A DNA stretch of 64,000 nucleotides from JBEULC01 sp045504435 (lineage in GTDB: Bacteria > Pseudomonadota > Alphaproteobacteria > WRAU01 > Hepatincolaceae): the NCBI GenBank assembly GCA_045504435.1, contig JBEULC010000001.1, positions 620,001 to 684,000 of the forward strand, in the 5' to 3' direction. The translations under genes and the position numbers were made by a program. Position 1 is the first letter of the stretch; each line of letters begins with the position of its first letter. Shown in pieces: positions 30,037 through 41,024 of this stretch. The notes beneath the pieces are model-generated. The model searched no databases and was not told where the DNA came from. It was given only the letters and a program-made list of their open reading frames with translations.

Positions 30037-31899
30037 ATGAAAATAAGAAATGTTGCAATTATTGCGCACGTGGATCATGGCAAAACTACTTTAGTTGATG
30101 CTTTATTAAAACAAAGCGGAACTTTTAGAGCTAATCAAACTGTTAGTGAAAGGGCTATGGACTCTAATGATTTAGAAAAGGAAAAGGGGATTACTATTTT
30201 ATCCAAATGTACTTCTGTATCTTGGAATGGTTACAAAATTAATATTATTGACACTCCAGGCCACGCAGATTTTGGCGGAGAAGTTGAACGTATATTAGGA
30301 ATGGTTGAAGGGGTGATTTTATTAGTAGATTCCCAAGAAGGTCCTATGCCCCAAACTAGATTTGTTACTTCTAAGGCATTAAGCTTAGGATTAAAACCTA
30401 TTGTTTTAATTAATAAAATGGATAAAGCAGAAAGAAGACCTAAAGAAGTGCATGAGGAAGTTTTAGAACTATTTATGAACTTAAACGCTACTGATGAACA
30501 ATTAGATTTTCCGATTTTATATGCAGCAGCACGTGAAGGATGGGTATCTAAAGAAGAAGATAAGGTAGCTACTGATGTTGCAGCTTTATTTGAAACTATA
30601 ATTGATAAAATAAAGCCTCCTAAAGATGACCAAAATTTACCTTTTTCTTTAGTTACTACTATGTTAGAAAATGATTCGTATGTGGGTAGAATGATGACAG
30701 GTAAAATTCAATCGGGCTCAGTAAAAGTAGGAGATAATCTAAAAGCCTTAGATATTTATAATAATGTAATAGAAAAATCAAAAGTTACTAAATTAATGAT
30801 TTATGAAGGGCTATCTAAAAAAGTTGTAGAAGAAGCTTTTTGTGGGGATATTGTATGTATAGCAGGCTTTAGTAAGGCTACTGTATCTAATACGGTTTGT
30901 GCTTTAGAAGTAGAGCAAGCTCTTATAGCTAAGCCTATTGATCCTCCTGTGCTTTCCATGACATTTTCTATTAATGATTCACCCTTATGTGGTAGAGAGG
31001 GCACAAAATTAACTTCCAGAATGATCAGGGATAGATTACTCAAAGAGCAAGAAACCAATGTTTCTATTAGAGTAGATGAGATTATAATTGAGGGGAATAA
31101 AGTTACAGATACTTTTAAAGTTTCTGGACGTGGTGAATTACAAATTGCCATTATTATAGAAACCATGAGAAGAGAAGGCTTTGAGCTTTCTATAGGACGT
31201 CCGGAGGTTGTTACTTATATTGGTCACCCTACAGATCCTGCAAGAAAAGATGATGGCAAAAAATATGAGCCTGTTGAGTTTGTGCAAATAGAGGTAGATG
31301 AAGCTTTTGCCGGTACAGTAATTCAAACTATTACAAGCCGTCGTGGCAGATTAGAAGAAATGCAATCTATTAGTGCAGATAATAAACAAAAGATCATTTT
31401 TTTAGCCCCAACTAGAGGTTTAATAGGTTATTATAGTAATTTTTTAACTGATACTAAAGGAACTGGGACGATGTCTAGAGTTTTTCATGATTATGAAGAA
31501 GTCAAAGGTGCTATCCCCCATAGAATTAACGGAGTGTTAATTTCTACGGCAACTGGTAAATCAGTAGCTTATGGTTTATTCCATTTAGAAGATAGCGGTA
31601 CTTTATTTATCGGGCCTGGGGAGGATGTATATGTGGGTATGATTATTGGAGAGCATACTAGACCTAATGATTTAGAGGTTAATCCTTTAAAATCTAAACA
31701 GCTTACTAATATGAGAGCCTCTGGTAAAGATGATGCAGTGGCACTTACGCCTTTTAAACGTATGACTTTAGAAACTGCAATCTCTTATATTCAAGATGGA
31801 GAAATCATTGAAGTGACTCCCAAACATATAAGATTGCGTAAGCAAGAACTTAATTCTACTGATAGAAAAAGGCAAGAAAGGTCTAGAGCATCTTTATAG
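30037..31899 (+). CDS. typA: Translational GTPase TypA/BipA
   Basis: Ribosome-binding GTPase involved in 50S assembly and stress responses. It is 620 aa. G1 AHVDHGKTT is at residues 10-18, followed by a switch region with KGITI, then G3 DTPGHADFGG and G4 NKMD. An EF-G-like domain II, domain III (SGRGELQIAI), domain V and the TypA-specific C-terminal part (ending TPKHIRLRKQELN) follow. It is a single gene with no strong ribosome site before the ATG. Confidence 0.96.
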   Translation: MKIRNVAIIAHVDHGKTTLVDALLKQSGTFRANQTVSERAMDSNDLEKEKGITILSKCTSVSWNGYKINIIDTPGHADFGGEVERILGMVEGVILLVDSQEGPMPQTRFVTSKALSLGLKPIVLINKMDKAERRPKEVHEEVLELFMNLNATDEQLDFPILYAAAREGWVSKEEDKVATDVAALFETIIDKIKPPKDDQNLPFSLVTTMLENDSYVGRMMTGKIQSGSVKVGDNLKALDIYNNVIEKSKVTKLMIYEGLSKKVVEEAFCGDIVCIAGFSKATVSNTVCALEVEQALIAKPIDPPVLSMTFSINDSPLCGREGTKLTSRMIRDRLLKEQETNVSIRVDEIIIEGNKVTDTFKVSGRGELQIAIIIETMRREGFELSIGRPEVVTYIGHPTDPARKDDGKKYEPVEFVQIEVDEAFAGTVIQTITSRRGRLEEMQSISADNKQKIIFLAPTRGLIGYYSNFLTDTKGTGTMSRVFHDYEEVKGAIPHRINGVLISTATGKSVAYGLFHLEDSGTLFIGPGEDVYVGMIIGEHTRPNDLEVNPLKSKQLTNMRASGKDDAVALTPFKRMTLETAISYIQDGEIIEVTPKHIRLRKQELNSTDRKRQERSRASL

Positions 31900-31925
31900 A
31901 TTAAAAATCTTTATTTAACTTGCAT

Positions 31926-31970
31926 AGTAAATAAGGAGAATAAAGTTTTTATCCCCCTTATTTATTACTA
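31926..31970. terminator. Hairpin between convergent typA and SDR genes
   Basis: TAGTAAATAAGG pairs with CCTTATTTATTACTA, with a three-base bulge, around the intervening 18 or so bases. It is AT-rich on both sides and may end transcription from both strands. Confidence 0.5.
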
Positions 31971-31985
31971 GACAGTAAGCTTTAT

Positions 31986-32717
31986 TTAATTGGCTTGTTT
32001 AGTATGAGTAACAACGATTTCTCTTATACACACCTCTTGAGGTTGTTGATACGCATATACTACAGCATTAACAATAGGTTCTACAGTTAGGATTTTACCT
32101 TTATCTCCTTGACGTTTTTTCTCTGCGGCTTTTTGATCTTTAGTATAGCATAAAATATTAGTATCTACGGCCCCTGGAGCTATTGTAATTATTCTTACAT
32201 TATTTTCAGAAGCCTCAACCCTTGTAGCTTCTGAAAAAGCATGCACTGCTGCCTTAGTAGCACAATATACATTATGATCAGGATAAAGCTTTTTACCAGC
32301 GGTAGAAGATACGTTCATCACAGTACCCCCTTGGCGTTTGATCATTTTAGGGAGTAAAATCTGTAAGCCATATAGGTAACCTAAAACGTTAGTTGCAAAC
32401 ATTTCTTCATATTGAATTTTATTTTGTTCCCACATTTTTTCGCTAAGGCCCATAATACCTGCATTATTGATAAGTAAATCTACCTCACCAAATTTATCTT
32501 CACCTTTTTTAATAGCCTCTTCAAAGGCTTCTTTATTTCTAACATCTAATTGTATAGCTAAAGAATTAGGTAGATTGAACGATTGCATTTTTTCAATTGA
32601 TCTAGCAAGCAAAAGGGTAGGATAACCTAAAGCAGAAAATTTTTTCACTATAGCTTCGCCAATTCCTGAGCTAGCCCCTGTAACCACCACTAATTTTTTA
32701 TCTGGATTTATAGTCAT
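31986..32717 (-). CDS. Short-chain dehydrogenase/reductase
   Basis: NAD(P)-dependent oxidoreductase with a Rossmann fold (243 aa, classical SDR length). The cofactor motif TGASSGIG is at 13-20, NNAG at 84-87, a catalytic Ser near 138, and Tyr151/Lys155 in YCATK. An Arg shortly after the second strand (LLARS) hints at NADP preference. It is the last gene of a minus-strand group, 95 bp after the decarboxylase gene. The closest functional type looks like YdfG/serine-3-dehydrogenase enzymes, but the substrate is not settled. Confidence 0.9.
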   Translation of the reverse strand: MTINPDKKLVVVTGASSGIGEAIVKKFSALGYPTLLLARSIEKMQSFNLPNSLAIQLDVRNKEAFEEAIKKGEDKFGEVDLLINNAGIMGLSEKMWEQNKIQYEEMFATNVLGYLYGLQILLPKMIKRQGGTVMNVSSTAGKKLYPDHNVYCATKAAVHAFSEATRVEASENNVRIITIAPGAVDTNILCYTKDQKAAEKKRQGDKGKILTVEPIVNAVVYAYQQPQEVCIREIVVTHTKQAN

Positions 32718-32812
32718 GTTAATGCTCCTTGGTAGATATAATTTTATTAACTTAATTAATAAAATTATATCTTAAGATTAGTTTTTAAAGAATAAGGATT
32801 TTTAATTATTAT

Positions 32813-34522
32813 TTATCTCATTACATACATGGGTTTGTCGTTTGTTTTTTCTAAGATTTCTTTACTATCAAAATCTATCTTAATTTCTTTAATTTTAGAA
32901 AGGGTAACCTTTAGAATTTCTTCAGTAAAAAAAAGAGACATAGGATAAATAACGATAACTGCTATGTTTTTCCCATTTTCTGCTTTACCATATTGGGGGA
33001 TATATCTAAAACTAAAGCTTGCTTTACCATTTAACTTTTTATCTTGTAAATAATTAAACAAATTATAAGTATAATCGTTAGCATTTTCTATGGCATTTTC
33101 AGAAGCTTTTTTTAGTGCTTTATAATTTAAGGAGGTGTTAGGAGATTTAGGGAAAAACAAAGAACCAGGAGCTAAAGAAAAATCATTTACTACTTCCATA
33201 CTATCTTTTAGCCCTTCTCTAAATTTTAATCCAACATAGGTAAGGTGAGCAAGATATGCTCTAAAACCATTGATTCCTAAACTTTGTAATGCCACCCAAG
33301 CATAAAAAATAGAGCTAGCTGATCTAGAATGCTCAAGCGTAAAATTGAAATAAGCATTACCACCATATTTATTACGTTCTACAAGACTAAAATCAGGATT
33401 AACAATGCCGTGTAATTCTGCCATATTTTTGGTTACAAAAAAACTGCTAGAATAACTTGATAACCCAGTTTTATGAAAATCTACCCCAAAGCCATCAGCA
33501 TATTTAATAGAACTTATACGCATTGTTGCTTTTTGAATAAGTTTTAATGAGGATAGGGGGAGTTCCAAGGGATTATCAGCAAAATTGTAGGAAGCAAAGA
33601 AAAGCCAAGGCCAAGATATGCAGCTATCAAAATAAATATAAGGACTATAATCTAAATTATATTCTTGCTCTAGTTTGCTTACACATTCTTTTATAACTAC
33701 TGCATCATCAGGAGTTAAATGAGAAGTGTTACCACCTGATAGAATAATACAAGCAATAGGGTAGCCTTCTGTAAGGGCCTGCCTTAGTAAGCTTTCAAAA
33801 GAAGATAAGTTTATGGTTTCATCTTCATTTACCTCGCAGCGCCAACAATTTTTTGATCCTATTCCAAGCAAAGCACAAACACTATCTATACAAAGGTGAT
33901 TACCTTTGCTTGTAATAACTAAAGGAGCTTTAGGAAGCTGTGAAAGGCCTGTTAAAGAAGCATTTTTTATACACCTATTTAAACCTATTTTGATGGCATA
34001 CAAGATACAGGCTTTACCACCAATAGTAGAAATACCACCCGGATTATTTTTTTTAATTTCCTTTGGAACCACCCATCCAGCCATGGTAGCTAATTGTTCT
34101 CCTACTTGAATTTCCATGGCTTGGGCTCCTGCGCTTAACTTATCCCAAATAGCATTTAAATTATATAAATTAGATAAGGTTGCTGCGGCAACTCCAGCAA
34201 CTAAGGGAGTGGGTATAATGTTATGAAGCACGTGAGGGTGTTGAAATTTAATAGCACCATTAAAGGTTTGGGCAACTGCTTGAAGAATCTGCTTTTTATC
34301 CCGTGGATTGTCATCAATATGCTGAAAATCTTTTAAAAAATCATAATTACCTTGTAAATTATTAATATATGGTTCTTCATTGGGAGGAATGCAGCTAAAA
34401 AGATAGTCAATGTCCCCAAAAAGCTGATCCCTATTATTTTCTGCAGGATTAATTACCATATTTTTAATATTATCTAGTAATGTTTGATAGGGCGTAATTT
34501 GTAAAGATTCTTTATTAATCAT
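32813..34522 (-). CDS. PLP-dependent decarboxylase-family protein (group II-like)
   Basis: Fold type I PLP enzyme of the aromatic amino acid / glutamate / diaminobutyrate decarboxylase superfamily. The PLP lysine is Lys351 in the motif VDFHKTG. The upstream aspartate that contacts the pyridine nitrogen is probably in IYFDSCISW. At 569 aa it is somewhat longer than the usual 470-520. The lysine context lacks the usual Pro shortly after it (reads GLSSYSSSFFV), so it is a divergent branch and its substrate cannot be predicted. It lies between two EamA transporters and an SDR on the same strand (73 and 95 bp gaps), possibly one operon that makes and moves an amine or other amino-acid derivative (inference). 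Confidence 0.82.
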   Translation of the reverse strand: MINKESLQITPYQTLLDNIKNMVINPAENNRDQLFGDIDYLFSCIPPNEEPYINNLQGNYDFLKDFQHIDDNPRDKKQILQAVAQTFNGAIKFQHPHVLHNIIPTPLVAGVAAATLSNLYNLNAIWDKLSAGAQAMEIQVGEQLATMAGWVVPKEIKKNNPGGISTIGGKACILYAIKIGLNRCIKNASLTGLSQLPKAPLVITSKGNHLCIDSVCALLGIGSKNCWRCEVNEDETINLSSFESLLRQALTEGYPIACIILSGGNTSHLTPDDAVVIKECVSKLEQEYNLDYSPYIYFDSCISWPWLFFASYNFADNPLELPLSSLKLIQKATMRISSIKYADGFGVDFHKTGLSSYSSSFFVTKNMAELHGIVNPDFSLVERNKYGGNAYFNFTLEHSRSASSIFYAWVALQSLGINGFRAYLAHLTYVGLKFREGLKDSMEVVNDFSLAPGSLFFPKSPNTSLNYKALKKASENAIENANDYTYNLFNYLQDKKLNGKASFSFRYIPQYGKAENGKNIAVIVIYPMSLFFTEEILKVTLSKIKEIKIDFDSKEILEKTNDKPMYVMR

Positions 34523-34595
34523 TTTCTCTCTCCTATTACCTTTAATAACTAGGATATCACGAATAATGTAGTAGCACTAAATCAATTAAATTTAT

Positions 34596-35474
34596 TTAAG
34601 TTATTAGCTTTGATTTCTCCACATTCCCCATATTACTAAGGATTATAATAAAAATCCCTATAAAGGCATATAAAGAAGGAACTTCCTTAAATAATAAATA
34701 GCCAAAGATAGTACCCCAAATAATTTGGGTATATTGTAATGAGGAAATATATTGTACTTGTCCCCTTTGATAAGAGCGGATAAAAAATATCATTCCTAAG
34801 CTTATAAATAGGCCTGCAGCAAAAATTAACCCAATTATATTAAAATCAGCAGGAACATTCATCGCAGCATCTGTAAGCCCAAAATACAGTAAAACTATAA
34901 GTAAGCTTAATAAAATACTATAAGAGGCAATAGTAATAGGATTCTCTTTAGGTATATATTGCACAATTATACCACTTAAACTGCCAGTAAGAGCAATACC
35001 TAATCCTCCAATAACCCCTATAATATGCAAATTAAGATTACTAAATCGCCAAATCTCTAAGGTTATTCCCATTCCTAATAAGCCAAGAATAATTAGCAAG
35101 ATTTTTCTGATTTTGATTTTTTCTAACCTAAAAATAATGGCAAATAAGGCCGCAAATAAAGGCTGAGTAAAAGCTAAAATATAAAAAATATGTAAAGGTA
35201 AATAAGACACAGCTAATAAGGAACAAAAAGTATTTAAAACCGATAAGGCAGACCGTATTACTATATATTTATAATTATTAGTTTTAAGGAACCTAAATTT
35301 GAAGCCAGTGCCAAAAAAGCCAAAAATTATAAGGCAAATAAGGATGGCAAGATCTAGCCATAACACGTAATTAAAAAATTCTATATTTATTATTATAAAT
35401 AAAAATCTATTAATCACATCCGCAAAAGCAAAAGCAGCAAAAGCCATAAAGGCTAAAATAATAGGATTGGTCAT
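34596..35474 (-). CDS. EamA/DMT-family transporter, copy 2
   Basis: Ten-helix transporter of the drug/metabolite superfamily, 292 aa, two EamA halves. The first half has SVLNTFCSLLAVSYLPLHIF and the second SYQRGQVQYISSLQYTQIIWG. It is a paralogue of the protein encoded 15 bp upstream, with aligned motifs (AVSYL-L, then Q-G-V-Y-S-QYTQ-IWG-I-GYLLF). Some rickettsial proteins of this type import S-adenosylmethionine, others export amino acids or metabolites. The sequence alone does not decide. Confidence 0.88.
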   Translation of the reverse strand: MTNPIILAFMAFAAFAFADVINRFLFIIINIEFFNYVLWLDLAILICLIIFGFFGTGFKFRFLKTNNYKYIVIRSALSVLNTFCSLLAVSYLPLHIFYILAFTQPLFAALFAIIFRLEKIKIRKILLIILGLLGMGITLEIWRFSNLNLHIIGVIGGLGIALTGSLSGIIVQYIPKENPITIASYSILLSLLIVLLYFGLTDAAMNVPADFNIIGLIFAAGLFISLGMIFFIRSYQRGQVQYISSLQYTQIIWGTIFGYLLFKEVPSLYAFIGIFIIILSNMGNVEKSKLIT

Positions 35475-35489
35475 GTTACTAAGAAAAAG

Positions 35490-36377
35490 CTAGCTTTTAT
35501 TTTTATAGAGATTTAAAAGGCAGGCAAAAATGATTATAGCGGCTCCTATTAAGGTTTTAGCAGCCACTGAATCAGAGAAAAGCAGATAGCCAAAACAAAT
35601 TCCCCAAATTAATTGGGTATATTGTGAAGGAGCAACATAACTTACTTTACCAACTTGATAAGCCTTCATATATAATGTGGCTCCTATTAAAGTGGCTATA
35701 GAGGAAAGTATGATCAGTAGTAAAGATGAAGGGTTAGGTGATAATAAAGCAAACCCTGGAGATAGTGTAAAAAACATACCTATACCTAATATAGCAGAAA
35801 GTAAAAATGCATAAAAGGTGGAAGTTAAAGAATTCTCTTTTTGCAAATATTTACGCGTTATTAAAGCTGCACTTACTCCTGTAAAAGCCGTAAGCAAAGC
35901 TAAAATTAGGCCTAATAAGCGATCTCCTGCAGAAATACTAGGTTGAATAATAATAAGTATACCAATAAGTCCTAAAACTAAAGAAATTATTTGCAAGGGG
36001 CGAATTTTTTCTTTAAGGAAAATTGCTCCTAATACTGTAGCCAAAAGAGGCATAGTAAATACGATGGAGTAAAAAAGATCTAACGACAAATAAGAAACTG
36101 CCAACATCCCACACAAAATATTTAAAGATAAAATAAAACTTCTACAAAAGACCATTTTTTTATCATTTACTTTAAAGAAGGTACTTTTATAACGTAACGT
36201 CCCAAAAGCAGCAAGAAGAATTAAAATCATTATTTGTACGCAAGCAAAGTAAGTAGGAAAAGCGATAAGGTCATTGGATAAAGTAAATCTATTAGTAGTA
36301 TCTGTAACAGAAAGGGCAAAAAATCCTGCAAATCCTAGCAAAAATCCTTTTCTATTATTATTATCCGATATAAGCAT
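35490..36377 (-). CDS. EamA/DMT-family transporter, copy 1
   Basis: A 295-aa ten-helix transporter. Shared motifs with its neighbour include ILCGMLAVSYLSLDLFYSIV and AYQVGKVSYVAPSQYTQLIWG. It is first in the minus-strand group, reads toward the second copy with only 15 bp between, and is presumably co-transcribed. The pair looks like an old tandem duplication, since identity is moderate and spread over the whole length. Transport direction and substrate are unknown. Confidence 0.88.
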   Translation of the reverse strand: MLISDNNNRKGFLLGFAGFFALSVTDTTNRFTLSNDLIAFPTYFACVQIMILILLAAFGTLRYKSTFFKVNDKKMVFCRSFILSLNILCGMLAVSYLSLDLFYSIVFTMPLLATVLGAIFLKEKIRPLQIISLVLGLIGILIIIQPSISAGDRLLGLILALLTAFTGVSAALITRKYLQKENSLTSTFYAFLLSAILGIGMFFTLSPGFALLSPNPSSLLLIILSSIATLIGATLYMKAYQVGKVSYVAPSQYTQLIWGICFGYLLFSDSVAAKTLIGAAIIIFACLLNLYKNKS

Positions 36378-37236
36378 AAAAGCCCTTTAAATTAATTACA
36401 GCAATGATTATAAAGCTATTGCTAAGTTTTTAGTTAAATATTATCCATAATAACATATAAATTGCTAGAAGAAAAGCAAGGAGGCAAGAAATATATGACA
36501 TGTGAGCTCAGATTTTTTAAAATTGGGGCTTTACCCTTAGAAATTTTATCATTTAATTTATGCTTCTATTAATGGGTGTTAACAGCTAGTCATTGCGCCT
36601 ATTACTTTGGTTAGAAAAGTGATTTTTAGCTTTTATATGGAGCAAAGCTACTATCTACAGTTAGGCAAAAGACCAAGGTAATCTAGCTTTAGCAGGCCAA
36701 ATAAGAGAGAAAAGGGGGATAGTGAAGGATCTATAACTATAACCTATGAGCCTTATTTTTTATTATGCTACTGTCCAGCTAGGTATAAAAACCAGAGGTA
36801 ATCTTGTTGAAAATCTAGCAGTTCAAAGGAATTCTAAGAAAAATGCTTAAAGATGCAGATATGCTAAGATATGAAATCCTCAGAGCTAGATCTAAAAAAT
36901 AGGGCTAAAAATAGGGGTTTAAAAGGGCATAAAAATGCAAAAACCTTATTGAAGGCTTATTAATTAAATTAGCAGATCATAGAAGCCGTACAATTATGTC
37001 TTTTCCCAACCCCTGATTTAAACGATAAATTCTCTATTATTTATAACTAACATTTCCATGCTTGATTTTCTGGTAATCCCAAATTTTTATATAGGATTTA
37101 AAGCGATTATTTATTAAACCTATTTTCCTAAGCTACCTTAACTACTTATTTATATTATGGGATCGGGATAGAATGAAGGTTTGGGGGGTGGTATTTGGGT
37201 TGCTGGTATAATTTTTTGGTATATGATAAAAAGATA
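36378..37236. other. Gene-poor region upstream of the 23S rRNA promoters
   Basis: About 0.86 kb with stops in all frames and no recognisable gene or RNA. The promoter for the minus-strand EamA genes should lie near its left edge. Confidence 0.5.
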
Positions 37237-37265
37237 TTGACAAGAAGGAAAGAAAGTACTAAAGT
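37237..37265 (+). promoter_or_regulatory. 23S rRNA promoter P1 (candidate)
   Basis: -35 TTGACA (37237-37242), 17-base spacer, -10 TAAAGT (37260-37265). The -35 is perfect but the -10 matches consensus at only four of six positions. Confidence 0.55.
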
Positions 37266-37366
37266 ATGTTTTATGAAATTGGTTGAGTGGTGTTAATAAT
37301 TTTGAATAAGGTTTATATGATTTTGGTTTTTGTATAAATATTTTTTAAGATGAGAATAATATTGTA

Positions 37367-37395
37367 TTGATATTTTAGCATTATATGATTATATT
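37367..37395 (+). promoter_or_regulatory. 23S rRNA promoter P2
   Basis: -35 TTGATA (37367-37372), 17-base spacer, -10 TATATT (37390-37395). It has the same spacing and the same -10 hexamer as both 16S promoters. It lies 190 bp before the mature 23S. Confidence 0.7.
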
Positions 37396-37561
37396 AAGAA
37401 TAGATATTGAATAAGTTTGGTTTTGAGATATTTTTGATTATGTTTATGATATTTGGTTTGCTGTATTTCTATGGCTGATTGTGATATTTTAAGTGAGTTG
37501 AAGATATGAAGAAAGAAAGATATGAAAAGGAGAGAACAATAATAACTGAGAAGGTGATGAT

Positions 37562-37582
37562 TAATAATTGTCACCGGACATG
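37562..37582 (+). other. 5' arm of the 23S rRNA processing stem
   Basis: TCACCGGACATG and the AT-rich bases before it pair with CATGTCCGGTGA plus flank at 40336-40357 (12 perfect bp, then a wobble and more A-T pairs). This is an RNase III-type stem bracketing 23S. Confidence 0.85.
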
Positions 37583-37585
37583 AGA

Positions 37586-40328
<2,743 letters not shown>

Positions 40329-40335
40329 ATTTTTA

Positions 40336-40357
40336 CATGTCCGGTGATAATTATTAT
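40336..40357 (+). other. 3' arm of the 23S rRNA processing stem
   Basis: CATGTCCGGTGA and the following AT-rich bases are complementary to 37562-37582. Confidence 0.85.
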
Positions 40358-40460
40358 TAATATATTTTATTATATTAAATTATAATATTTAAAATAATAA
40401 GCGTATATGATAAATTATCGGTGATGTTTATTATTGTAATTGAACTCCTTTTCTATCTTG

Positions 40461-40582
40461 TTGGTTTGGTGGCCATAGCAAAGTTGAAACACTTGAACCC
40501 ATACCGAACTCAGCAGTGAAACACTTTAGCGCCGATGGTACTATGTCTTAAGGCATGGAAGAGAAGGTCGTTGCCAAACCTA
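40461..40582 (+). rRNA. rrf: 5S ribosomal RNA
   Basis: Helix I GGTTTGG (40463-40469) pairs with CCAAACC (40574-40580). The conserved CCCATACCGAACTC segment and the GCCGATGGTACTATG stretch are present. An outer stem TTCTATCT / AGATAGAA (40451-40458 with 40585-40592) brackets it and is likely removed in processing. It lies about 130 bp after 23S. The exact mature ends are estimates. Confidence 0.95.
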
Positions 40583-40991
40583 CTAGATAGAAAAGTAGAA
40601 TACCTTTTTATATCTTTCTTTAACTCAATTTATTTGTTAACTCGGTAATTTATTTAATTATTTGCTATATTTAGTTTATTAGTTTATTATAAATGTTAAA
40701 TATTTATAATGTTTATTTTTACAGATTTTGCACCTTGAAAATAATTATAAGTTTAGTAAGATTAGCTGGTTAATCTTTAGAAATACATAATTTAGGTAAT
40801 ACATAAATATTCTAATAAAAGTATCCTTTATAAAGGTTTTAACTAAATTATTTATTAAAATATAATTTGCTGTTTGTTCAGCAAGGGAAGCTCTGAATAT
40901 TATTTGGGGTTGTAAAAAAAATACCTAATAACATAAGATAAGGTTTAATATAAAGAATTTTGAAATTTTAAGTTTTTATTGCCTCCTTTTG
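40583..40991 (+). other. Spacer between 5S rRNA and the downstream terminator
   Basis: About 400 bases with no open reading frame of note. A small hairpin TTGCTG/CAGCAA (40867-40884) begins about 125 bases before the terminator, so a short non-coding transcript could end here. Confidence 0.4.
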
Positions 40992-41024
40992 CCTCCTAGT
41001 AGAAATATTAGGAGGTTTTTTTTT
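40992..41024 (+). terminator. Strong intrinsic terminator after the 23S-5S unit
   Basis: Stem CCTCCTAGTA (40992-41001), loop GAAA, TATTAGGAGG (41006-41015) with one G-T pair, followed by nine T's. It is the best rho-independent signal on this side of 5S. Confidence 0.88.
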
